DNA from: Chrysochromulina tobinii
Taxonomy: Eukaryota > Haptophyta > Prymnesiales > Chrysochromulinaceae
Direction of reading: 5' to 3'
Assembly: GCA_001275005.1 (NCBI GenBank)
Contig: JWZX01001678.1
Location: forward strand, 1-15,682
DNA: 15,682 bases
How positions within the stretch are numbered: the first letter of the stretch is position 1; the number at the start of each line of letters is the position of its first letter. This document shows positions 1 through 7,459 of this stretch, in pieces. The translations under genes and the position numbers were made by a program. Below the pieces are notes generated by a model, which made no database searches, was not told where the DNA came from, and saw only the letters and a list, made by a program, of their open reading frames with translations.

Positions 1-114
1 TCAAGCGGCAGTAGTATCGGTTGTCGCATCTGTTAATGTTCACGCGCGACCCCTCGCTCGCTCGCTCGGGTTCTTTGGCCGCGCTCGCGATCGCCCCACG
101 AAGTCGAGGAGAAA
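1..114 (+). other. 5' flank and probable 5' UTR of the NMNAT-WWE-NTase gene
   Basis: This short leader lies upstream of the ATG at 115. It holds a CGCT microsatellite near 54-68. The start is preceded by AGAAA, giving a purine at -3 and an adenine-rich context resembling the beta-tubulin and Mis18-like starts in this window. No TATA box is evident. The transcription start cannot be placed. Confidence 0.4.
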
Positions 115-3100
115 ATGCCGCCACCGCATGTCGTATTCAATGCGCCCGGCGCCTTTAACCAGCTCGACCGCTTCGCCACCTTGCTTGATTCACTGCCCGC
201 CGGCACAAGTGTCGCAGTCGTCATGTTGCGCGGCAGCCTCTGCCCAGTGACTGTAGGTCACGTCCAAGGCTTCATCGAAGCTCGCAAACTCCTGCTGGGG
301 GAGGAGGCAGGTGTGGGCAGGCCAGCCAACCTAGAGCACTTCGGAGCCGTGCTCGGATTAATTTCGCTCAACTCGGACAATCACGTCAGCACGAAGCTGG
401 CGGAAAAAGGACAGAAGTCGATCAGCTACAGCGACAGGCTCAAGCTGGTCAAGCTCGCCGTGGCGGAGCACATGTGGATGGACATTGATCTGAGCAACCT
501 GAAGATCGGTGCAAGCGAGACGCTCAGTACCTTGCAGGCTCGGTGGCCGCGACTAAGTTTCGTGAAACTGACTATGAACGGCGCCGACGACGTGCTTAAG
601 TACCGCAAATGGACGCAGGCTGGCCCGGAACATCGGCTGCTCACACTGGGCCGGCGAGGCGACACGGAGGCCGTCATCAAGGCCGCGGTAAGCGCCGGCC
701 TCGACCTGGACGCCGGTAATTTTATTATGATCCCGGTGTGCCGCGCCGCCCGATGTGCATGAGAACTCAAGCGCCCACGCCGGGGCCCGCTCCGCTGCCC
801 CACCATTCCTTCGGGCGATGGCCTCCAACGGCTCCTGATGATGTAGTAGAGCGCTCGGCCAACGTGTACGTGCTGTTGTTCTGATTGATGCTGCTGCTGC
901 CGCGCAGGAAGTGGCCGACGTTTCTTCGTCCGCGGCGCGCAAATCTCTGATCGAGGGCGACGTCGCGCGCGCCAGCACGCTGCTACACCCCGCTGTGCTT
1001 GCATGGTGCCTGCAGGACGGGCCATGGCGGCCCGCCGCTGCGTTCAGCACCTTTGGCGGCACCTCGCCACCTTCGCCGCCATCTTCGGCGCCTTCCCCAG
1101 CGTCTTCCTCCTCGCCGAGTTGGGCGCCGAGTCGGGCGCATACCCCGAGGGCCACCCTTGAGGCTGTGCTCGGCGCGTGTCCTAGCCCCGAGGTGAGGGA
1201 CAAAGCGTCGCTGTACGCGGGTATAATGTGCGCCTCTGGCTTCGACAATGTGGAGTCGATCCTCGGCTACGACGACGACAATTTGCAGGAGATGCGCGAG
1301 GAGCTCGAACGCAACGGCGTGCCGACGATCACCGCCGTGACGATTGTGAGCATGCTCGAAGCGGATACGCTCATCAAGGCCCTGCAGACGCTCCCTGGAA
1401 CTTTGACTACACCGCCGCATCCGCACGCCCCACCCTCGCCTATGTCGCTCACGTCGATCCGTGGGTCTCTCCTCGAGGCATGCAACCTTGGGTCTCGATC
1501 GAATGCACTCAAGGATCATCCCCTCGAGGCGCGTCTGCAGCTGAGCGGCTTCGGCTTCGAGGTCGAAGACGAAGAGAAGTTGGGGGGCTGGGTGCGCGTG
1601 CACGACCTGCATGGGCTCACCCAGCATGAAAGAGCTCACCACGGCGCCCTCTCCCCACAGGTGCGCGTGCACGACTGCACGGCGGCCGTCCTCCGCGTGC
1701 TCATAGATGGCGGCACACAGAGTTTCACGTCGAGAAGAGGCGGGCGGGCTTATCATTACGAGGCCTTTCGCTGTCCTGTGACGAACAAGTTGCAACAGCG
1801 CAACTGCCAATTCAAAGTGCGCGTGACACTCGCGTGCTCGCATTCCCCGCATCGGCATCTACCCCAGGCCACCCCTCCCCTGCCCACCGCACTACCTCCC
1901 TAGCCCTACTCCTCGGCCCGCGCCCGTTTCACACCTCCCTTGCCCTACTCCTACGCAGAAAGTGCGTGACCTGATCGAGCTGCCCGGCTTTGAGGTGGTC
2001 AACAATGAAGGCAAGTGGAAGCAGGTGAACGACGTGTCGGCGGTACAGGAGCTCGCCAAGGTGCTCGCTGGTGGCGGCCCGCATCGCTACACGATCGGCA
2101 ACAGTGAGTACGAGGCGCGTCGCGAGCGCGATGCGAGCGGTTCTATCCTCTTCACTCAGGTGAATGTGAAGACGAGGATCGCGCGCGAGCTACGCGCGAC
2201 GCCTAGCCTCTTCGCCTACCGTGACGACTTCGGTCAGATGCAGCATGTACGAGATGCGAGTGCAGCGTTTGTGCACTCGCTCGCGACGGGCGAGTCCCAG
2301 TTCTTTGAGCGCGACAATGTCGTGTACATGACAGAGGTGGAGGCGGACGGCGCGCTCTTCCAGAGGAATACGCGAACGCAGACGCGCCGGAGAGTGCGAC
2401 AGCTTGTGCCAGGCAGCGGTGCGGCCTCGCCGGCCTCGCCAGCGCCGCAGGAGGTCACTCTCACCTTCAGTTTCCAGATGGACAACGGCAGGTGGCAGCA
2501 AGTTTGTGAGGCGGCCGCGTGCACTGCTATCATGGCCGTGCACCGCGATGGCGGCACGCAGCGCTTCAGCTCTTCTGCCAACAAGGGGGGCACGCAGTAT
2601 GATTACGAGGTGCGTGACTCACGCGGCTCACGCGCTCCGCACACGCACGCGCGTACAAGCCTATGCACACACGCCCACGACTGGAAGTCCACTGGGTGTA
2701 CATCTGCCCTCCATCCGCGTGCTATCCACATGCTTCTGTACCTCTCACGTGCCGTGAGTGGGCTCCACGCTCGCCACGACGCTCGCCCGCAGGTTCGTAA
2801 GGAGGACGACGATCGGCTCGTGCAGCGCAACGTGAAGACAGGCACGGAGCGCGAGCTTCGCGTGGCCAGGAGTGACTCGCTTTCCAAAGCGGGGGCGCTG
2901 CAGCTGCTGCGCATAGGCGTGCCGCTCGCGCCGGGATTGCATACCCCCGCGGGAAATCCTCGCTTGAAGCTGCTCGTCACGGGTGAAGGCGCTTGCAGCT
3001 CCTCCTTCCCTATCTGCCGTCCCTCTCCGTTGCATGCTTGCACTCACACCTCTCTCTCTTGGGTGCGTGTAGCGTGCAAGCCACCGCCGCCGCAGACGAA

Positions 3101-4092
3101 GGAGGACGCGGTCATGCACATTGCACACGCTGCCATCTTCGACGCGAATGCCGTTGTGTACGGTGGCTTCGTGCGCGACTACATCGTGCGCAACGAGAGC
3201 GCCAACGACGTGGATGTCAACACAGCCGACTACGATGCCACCGAGAAGCAGATCACAGCCGTGCTCAAGTCGCTCCACATTATTGAGCAAGACCCGCACG
3301 TCAAGCAGTGGGGGAAACAGAATCTCTACCGGCGGCTCACCTACGACTGGCAGGGGCACAAACTCGAAGTAGACCTCGTCGACCCGGCAAAGGTGCCTCA
3401 TGCCCCGTATAGATCAGCCCTCCTCATCTGGACATCGCTCCGCCCATGATGCTGAGCGTGGGTCCGGCGTACTGACAGTTTGCTTTGTACTTCTCTTCCC
3501 CATTCGTCTTCTGCTGCGCTGTCGGCTGTCGTCTTTGTCGCAGGTGCCCTTCTCGCCGCCGGGAGTCGACTGCGACGTGGGCAACCTAGCCATTGACAAG
3601 CGCGGCCTGATGCTCAAGAAGACTGGTATGGTGAGTGTGGTACCGCTTCCCGCGTGCGTCGCCCACGCGCAGACCAAGGAGTTTGTCTTCTTTTACGATC
3701 TGAGTGGTGACGCGCGAAAGATGGAGTTCGATCGGCTCACCAAGTATCTCGGACGGGGCTGGGTGCGCCGCCGCCGCGACACCAACCAGCCAAACCTTGT
3801 CTCTCGCCAAGTATGGCATGGCATGCTTGTGATATGGCTCGTGCACTCCCGCCGCCCTGATTAGCCCGCACCTCATGGCTAGCTATCACTGCTGAGACGA
3901 TTGTGATTGAATGGATTGCACGAATCGCAATCACAAGCACAATGGATTGCACGATTTGCGCAGACGTGCCGCAGCGCTGTACCTGAGGAGGTGCGCTCGA
4001 GGATCTCTCCGGCCCAGCTCGTGCTGCTGCAGCCAGACACAGCGTACAGCGAGCAGCATTTGTCTCAGGCTCGCCGCGCAGTCCCACAGTAA
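115..4092 (+). CDS. NMNAT-like / SAM-like / 4x WWE-like / nucleotidyltransferase fusion protein (9 exons)
   Basis: Proposed exons are 115-735, 908-1591, 1661-1816, 1959-2609, 2793-2982, 3073-3392, 3544-3630, 3673-3762 and 3964-4092, giving about 975 aa. Residues 1 to about 245 look like nicotinamide/nicotinate mononucleotide adenylyltransferase. They carry the nucleotide-binding motif PVTVGH (T-x-G-H), a GADDV...W segment, and SSSAAR, which matches the family's SSTxxR; this last motif is completed only by removing intron 1. Residues about 303-362 form a short SAM-like helical domain. Residues about 417-728 hold four WWE-like repeats with a recurring G-x-W, an 'L-x-Q-R-N-x-K-T' signature and a terminal R-E-L-R. 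Residues about 768-933 form a nucleotidyltransferase head: GGFVRD near 798, DVDV near 813 and a third acidic site EVD near 865. Families with these folds make NAD, bind ADP-ribose and transfer nucleotides, respectively. Combining them in one protein is unusual and the job is unknown. Most introns are phase 0, and exons 2 and 4 each cross domain borders without a stop, which argues against an artificial join. The last exon and the 42-base intron are the weakest parts. Confidence 0.72.
736..907 (+). other. intron 1 of the NMNAT-WWE-NTase gene
   Basis: A 172-base GT-AG, phase 0 intron. Reading through it meets an in-frame TGA at about 760. Removing it joins the core of the NMNAT-like domain to the EVADVSSSAAR segment that carries the family's C-terminal SSTxxR-type motif. 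That is strong support for both splice sites. Confidence 0.8.
1592..1660 (+). other. intron 2 (69 bases, bounded by a 16-bp direct repeat)
   Basis: A GT-AG, phase 0 intron that is a multiple of three with no stop. It is supported by repeat alignment: only the spliced form gives G-G-W-V-R-V-H-D-C-T-A-A, which aligns with G-K-W-K-Q-V-N-D-V-S-A-V in the next WWE-like unit. The 16-mer GGTGCGCGTGCACGAC occurs at 1591-1606 and again at 1660-1675. The repeat offset equals the intron length. Confidence 0.75.
1817..1958 (+). other. intron 3 (142 bases, internal pyrimidine-tract duplication)
   Basis: A GT-AG, phase 0 intron that shifts frame and contains stops if retained. It starts GTGCGCGTGAC after AAA, and the next exon starts AAAGTGCGTGAC, so a near-direct repeat spans the two splice sites. 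Inside, a 19-base pyrimidine-rich stretch at 1895-1913 is repeated at 1934-1952 with one mismatch, extending the tract before the CAG acceptor. Confidence 0.75.
2610..2792 (+). other. intron 4 (183 bases, stop-free)
   Basis: A GT-AG, phase 0 intron (GTGCGTGAC... to ...CCCGCAG) that is a multiple of three without stops. Splicing restores the fourth WWE-like repeat, joining Y-D-Y-E to V-R-K-E-D-D-D-R-L-V-Q-R-N. The retained peptide is rich in His, Arg and Ser and resembles nothing in the other repeats, so I favour removal. Confidence 0.7.
2983..3072 (+). other. intron 5 (90 bases)
   Basis: The donor G|GTGAAGG and the acceptor TGTGTAG|C give phase 1 and keep the frame, joining L-V-T to A-C-K-P-P-P-P-Q-T-K-E-D ahead of the nucleotidyltransferase. 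The intron is a multiple of three and open if retained. A pyrimidine tract (CCTCTCTCTCTT) lies shortly upstream of the acceptor. A later CAG at 3093-3095 is another possible acceptor, but it does not match this donor's phase. Confidence 0.55.
3393..3543 (+). other. intron 6 (151 bases)
   Basis: A GT-AG, phase 0 intron that is not a multiple of three. It joins V-D-P-A-K to V-P-F-S-P-P-G-V-D inside the nucleotidyltransferase domain. The heptamer AGGTGCC sits on both splice junctions, at 3391-3397 and 3542-3548. Confidence 0.7.
3631..3672 (+). other. possible 42-base intron 7
   Basis: The donor GTGAGTG is close to ideal and GCGCAG is a usable acceptor. Both are phase 0. The segment is stop-free and a multiple of three, so it may instead encode 14 residues. 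Forty-two bases is very short for a spliceosomal intron, so either reading is possible. Confidence 0.4.
3763..3963 (+). other. intron 8 (201 bases, with a duplicated 3' segment)
   Basis: A GT-AG, phase 0 intron with stops inside. It joins Y-L-G-R-G-W to T-C-R-S-A-V-P. Close to the acceptor, AATGGATTGCACGA occurs at 3910-3923 and again at 3941-3954 (31-base period), and TTGTGATTG at 3901-3909 is inverted as CAATCACAA at 3928-3936. The AT-richer tract may contain the branch site. The final exon (42 codons plus stop) has no recognised domain. Confidence 0.5.
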
Positions 4093-5047
4093 GTACCCAT
4101 CAACACTTCAACAGATGAATATAGTTTAGTTACGGTGCGCACCGATATCCATTCGAACCGCGTGATCCTTATGGACCGCCTAGGTGGGCGCCAAACCCGC
4201 CAGGGTGATCCGATATGAAAAGCGCCCAACACGGCGCATCGCCACTCTCCAGTATATGGGTCGGGTCGGAGGGGGTCGGGTCGGGGGATAGGATATGAAA
4301 ATTGGGCTCCGAGGTCGAGGTCGGGTCGGGTCGGGTCGGGTCTGAAGCGAGTCCAGGAAATCCAGTGTCGTTTTCGGGAAAACACCCCCCCTCCGACCCC
4401 GACCCCGACCTCCGAGGTCAACCCCCAAGCGGACCCTAGGCGACCGGACCCGACCCCCCGGGCCGAGGTTTGAGAGTCGAAGGGTCACACTGGAGTGTCT
4501 GACACTAAAATGCGGGAAAAGGTTCGTCGAAGTTTCGTCACTGACCTCGCAGGGTTTCGTCATCTCTTTATTAGGCAACCAGGGGGTTTCGTCATTTGGG
4601 CTACTGGTCCGGATCTCGCCTGAGGAGGAGGCTGAGTCCTGAGTCCGCACCCAATTGGGTAGAATAAGGGTACCAGAATAAGCAAAGAATAAGCGAACCC
4701 TCTCCCCGCGTCTCCCCCGTGTTACCACCACATTCGTCGTCGGGGTGCCGACGGGAGGTTCTTACAGCCGTGTGTTGACAGTTTTTGACAGTGTGTACAG
4801 ACGTGAACGTTAACACGACAGACGCGACAACCGGTGCTACGGCACTGTTACTGCCCGCTCAGAATACACACACCTTACATGACCCCATATGAGACACGGA
4901 GCATGCGCGCGATCTGTAGACGATACTAGGTCGAAACGGCGTCCCGTCAATTCAAATTCACGAATCTCCTCCCGCCCGTGCGCTTGTCACAACTGTGCCG
5001 CACCATCTATCGACGCACCGACCAGACCCGCGCGCTTTTCTCCTCCA
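4093..5047. other. intergenic stretch between the fusion gene and the ArfGAP gene
   Basis: No coding region could be supported in these 955 bases. They hold a GGGTC/GACCC repeat block (about 4258-4460) and a 10-base direct repeat GATATGAAAA at 4212-4221 and 4292-4301. There are three copies of GTTTCGTCA at 4532, 4554 and 4586, and a short TTTGACAGT-type duplication near 4777-4792. Local base composition is more AT-rich than the flanking genes from about 4500 to 4900. Open frames on the minus strand here are made of Arg-Pro-Asp simple repeats and are not convincing. An additional 3' exon of the upstream gene cannot be excluded. Confidence 0.5.
4258..4460. repeat. GGGTC-rich strand followed by GACCC-rich strand
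   Basis: Pentamer-like GGGTC repeats run on the plus strand at about 4258-4342. They include four GGG runs with two-base loops at 4323-4340, a canonical G-quadruplex pattern. From about 4384 to 4460 the same theme appears as CCCGA/CCCCGA, meaning G-rich on the other strand. The two halves are imperfect inverted repeats and could pair as a long GC hairpin. Confidence 0.65.
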
Positions 5048-6961
5048 ATGTCTCTAGGGTCCATCCACGACCAGCCAGGTTCTCTGTACGGCGCACAGGC
5101 GCTCGACTTCTTCAAGGAGCTCTTCGATAAGGACGCTGGCAACAAGATTTGCGTCGACTGCGGCGCCCACAATCCGCTGTGGGCCTCGCTGTCCTACGGC
5201 ACCTACTTTTGCCTCGAGTGCTCGGGTGTGCATCGTAATCTGGGCGTGCACATCTCCTTCGTTCGCTCGCTCAACATGGACTCGTGGAGCCTGCAGCAAC
5301 AGGCCAAGATGCGTCTGGGCGGTAACACGGCGCTCCAGCGCTACCTGCGCGCGGCGGGCATGCCCGAGGAGTACAATCGCAACGGCTCGCCGCAGTCGAT
5401 CCGTGACAAGTACCAGAGCAGAGCGGCCGAGGCGTACCGCGATCACCTCGGGAAGGTTGGCCGCGGCGAGGCGTCTGGCCCGCCGCCGCAAGTTCCCTTT
5501 GAGGTCGCCGTCGTGCAGCAGCGTGACACGAAGCAGATGTCAGGCTTCGGCTCGGCGCCGCCGCCCGCGTCCGCGTCGTCTTTTGACGGGATGGGCGGGC
5601 TAGACAGCCTGATGAGCGGGCTCGGTTCGCTTGGCTCGAAGACGGTCAACCTCACCTCCAAGGTCGCGGCGGTGGCGGCCCCTCGGCTTTCGAACCTCAA
5701 GGATTCCGTCAAGTCAGTCGCGGTGTTGGCGGCCGAGAAGGCCTCGACCATCGGAGGGCCGCCTGACGCGTCGGCTCTCTCGCTCGCGCACCTTCGTGCC
5801 GGCCGTGGCGACGGCTCGAGCGCCGTTGCGGGCGGCGGCGCCGGCGCGGTCGAGGACAGCTTCGAGGGGTTTGGTGCGGAGGACACGGATGTGCTCAGCA
5901 AGGTGGGCGAGACGGCCTCGTGGCTGGGCGGTGCTCTGCTGGGCCGTGCTGAGAAGGCGGTGAGCTTCGACATCGCTGGCGATCTCGCCCATCTCAAAAA
6001 GGCCGGCGCACCTCCGAACGGCGGGAGCGGTGGCGGTGGCGGCGGAGGTGGCGGCGGTGGCGGAGGCGCTGGCCGCGGCGGCGGCGGCGGCGGCGGATGG
6101 GGTGCCGCGAAGGGCGATGACTGGGGCGGATGGGGAGAGGAAGACGTCCCGCCACCAGCGGTGCCCCCGAAGGCGGCTCTCACTTTGGCGCCGGCTGCAC
6201 CCACTCCCTCGCGCGTTCCTCCGGCAAGCGCTGCCGCGGCCGATGGTTGGGGCGATGACTGGGGTGATGACGACGCGGCGCTGGATGCGGAGCTTGATGC
6301 GGCGCTCAACGATGAGCCGGCGCCGGTGCCGGCGCCGCGTGTGCCGGCGGTGCCACCGCCCGCCAGCCGCACACCACCGGCCAGCCGCGCGCCTCCGCCG
6401 TCCGTGCCTTCGGCGCCGCCCGCCTCCACCCCGTCGGGCACAGCTGCTGGTGTAGGCCGCGGAGACCGAAACGGGGTCGAGCCTCTAGAGGGTGAGTCCG
6501 AGGCTGAGTACGTGGCGAGGCAGCAGCAGATTCGCGAGGAGGCGGCTGCGCGCATGCGGGCCAAGTTTGGCGGCAGCGGTGGCCTCGGCGGCGGTATGAA
6601 GATGGGTGGCGTGGGCAGCGGCGGCAGTGGCGGCGGCGGCGGCGGTGGCATGCTCTCCTCCCTCTGGGGCACCGTCAAGAGCATCGCGACCGAGGTCGCG
6701 GCGGAGATTTCCTCAGAGCCCACGCCGCCCACCCCAGCGCCACCGCCGCCTGTGGCGGCATGGGACACGGGCACCCGTAGCGGCATGGGACACGTGGCGG
6801 CGTGGGACATGAGTGCCTCGTCAGCGCCTGTGACGCGTGCACCCGCACCCGAACCCGAACCGGCCGCGCCGGCGGCAGCCTCAAAGCCCAAGAAGGTCGC
6901 CGCGGCAAAGAAAACGGCCGATGGGTGGGACGACGAGTGGGGCGACAACGACAAGTGGTGA
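5048..6961 (+). CDS. ArfGAP1-like ARF GTPase-activating protein
   Basis: A 637-residue intronless gene. The N-terminal ArfGAP zinc finger is complete: C35, C38, C55 and C58 (CxxC-x16-CxxC), the arginine finger R63 in SGVHRNLGVH, and SFVRSLNMDSW after it. The subfamily match is ArfGAP1, which stimulates GTP hydrolysis on Arf1 at Golgi and COPI membranes. Two stretches, about residues 181-231 and 534-556, are Ser/Thr/Gly-rich and amphipathic with few charges, resembling the curvature-sensing ALPS motifs of ArfGAP1. Three Trp/acid motifs (near 358, 399 and the extreme C-terminus at 625-637, e.g. DDEWGDNDKW) resemble tryptophan motifs that bind the coatomer delta-COP domain or clathrin adaptors. 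A poly-Gly tract separates the first ALPS-like segment from the Trp motifs. The ATG at 5048 places the finger as in the family. The open frame extends 53 codons upstream to 4889, but that part looks non-coding. Confidence 0.9.
   Translation: MSLGSIHDQPGSLYGAQALDFFKELFDKDAGNKICVDCGAHNPLWASLSYGTYFCLECSGVHRNLGVHISFVRSLNMDSWSLQQQAKMRLGGNTALQRYLRAAGMPEEYNRNGSPQSIRDKYQSRAAEAYRDHLGKVGRGEASGPPPQVPFEVAVVQQRDTKQMSGFGSAPPPASASSFDGMGGLDSLMSGLGSLGSKTVNLTSKVAAVAAPRLSNLKDSVKSVAVLAAEKASTIGGPPDASALSLAHLRAGRGDGSSAVAGGGAGAVEDSFEGFGAEDTDVLSKVGETASWLGGALLGRAEKAVSFDIAGDLAHLKKAGAPPNGGSGGGGGGGGGGGGGAGRGGGGGGGWGAAKGDDWGGWGEEDVPPPAVPPKAALTLAPAAPTPSRVPPASAAAADGWGDDWGDDDAALDAELDAALNDEPAPVPAPRVPAVPPPASRTPPASRAPPPSVPSAPPASTPSGTAAGVGRGDRNGVEPLEGESEAEYVARQQQIREEAAARMRAKFGGSGGLGGGMKMGGVGSGGSGGGGGGGMLSSLWGTVKSIATEVAAEISSEPTPPTPAPPPPVAAWDTGTRSGMGHVAAWDMSASSAPVTRAPAPEPEPAAPAAASKPKKVAAAKKTADGWDDEWGDNDKW
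6019..6103 (+). repeat. GGC/GGT trinucleotide tract encoding poly-glycine
   Basis: An in-frame, glycine-only stretch in the ArfGAP1-like gene, interrupted once by Ala-Gly-Arg. The codons mix GGC, GGT and GGA, so it is an old, imperfect trinucleotide expansion. It probably acts as a flexible linker and is likely to vary in length between strains. Confidence 0.75.
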
Positions 6962-7459
6962 GAGGAGACGATACTGTTACCATTGAGTCATTGTTGAGGG
7001 AGGTTGTCGAGGCGAGAGATCTGGGCGAGATTGGGTGTGGCTAGATGGCTACACCTGGTCTCGGTTCTTGTGCGCTGGGCCGGGCGTCTGTAGCGTCTCG
7101 CTCTAGCCTCTATTCCGTACGGTCGCGTCTTTCAGGGGGCAGGGCGGGGGGATGTGAGGAGAGAGATGGTGGCCAGCACACGGTGTGGGGGCGGGGGCGC
7201 CATTGGCATTTGTGTCGCACCGAGCGCATTTTTTAAGCAGAGAACGAGATCCCGCCGAACCACGTCCGTCGCGCTACGGCCTACTCGGGCGGGAGGCACC
7301 GGTGAAACCTTATAGGTTCGATGAGACCTGAATCCCGATGGAGGCGCCGCTTCCGGAGCGCGGAGATGGGTCCGTGGAAGTACAATTCACAGTTCACAGG
7401 CCTTCACACTACGTGGAGGCGACGCTCGAGCTTGTGAGAACGAACGTCCATCCACACAC
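6962..7459. other. intergenic stretch between the ArfGAP and Sfi1-like genes
   Basis: These 498 bases should hold the ArfGAP 3' UTR and the Sfi1-like promoter and 5' UTR. No AATAAA signal is visible. Small features are the palindrome CACCGGTG near 7298 and a short inverted AACCT/AGGTT near 7306-7318. No further gene could be supported. Confidence 0.5.

Noticed and set aside
426-1025. Minus-strand open frames opposite the NMNAT-like exons
   Set aside because: Arg/Ser-rich products without domains, opposite exons with clear NMNAT motifs.
4065-4731. Overlapping minus-strand open frames rich in Arg-Pro-Asp-Pro-Thr
   Set aside because: They are direct translations of the GGGTC simple repeat, with no start context or domain; treated as repeat DNA.
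5443-6954. A 503-codon open frame antisense to the ArfGAP gene
   Set aside because: It is made mostly of Pro, Ser and Ala runs mirroring the Gly/Ala-rich plus strand. No domain is visible.
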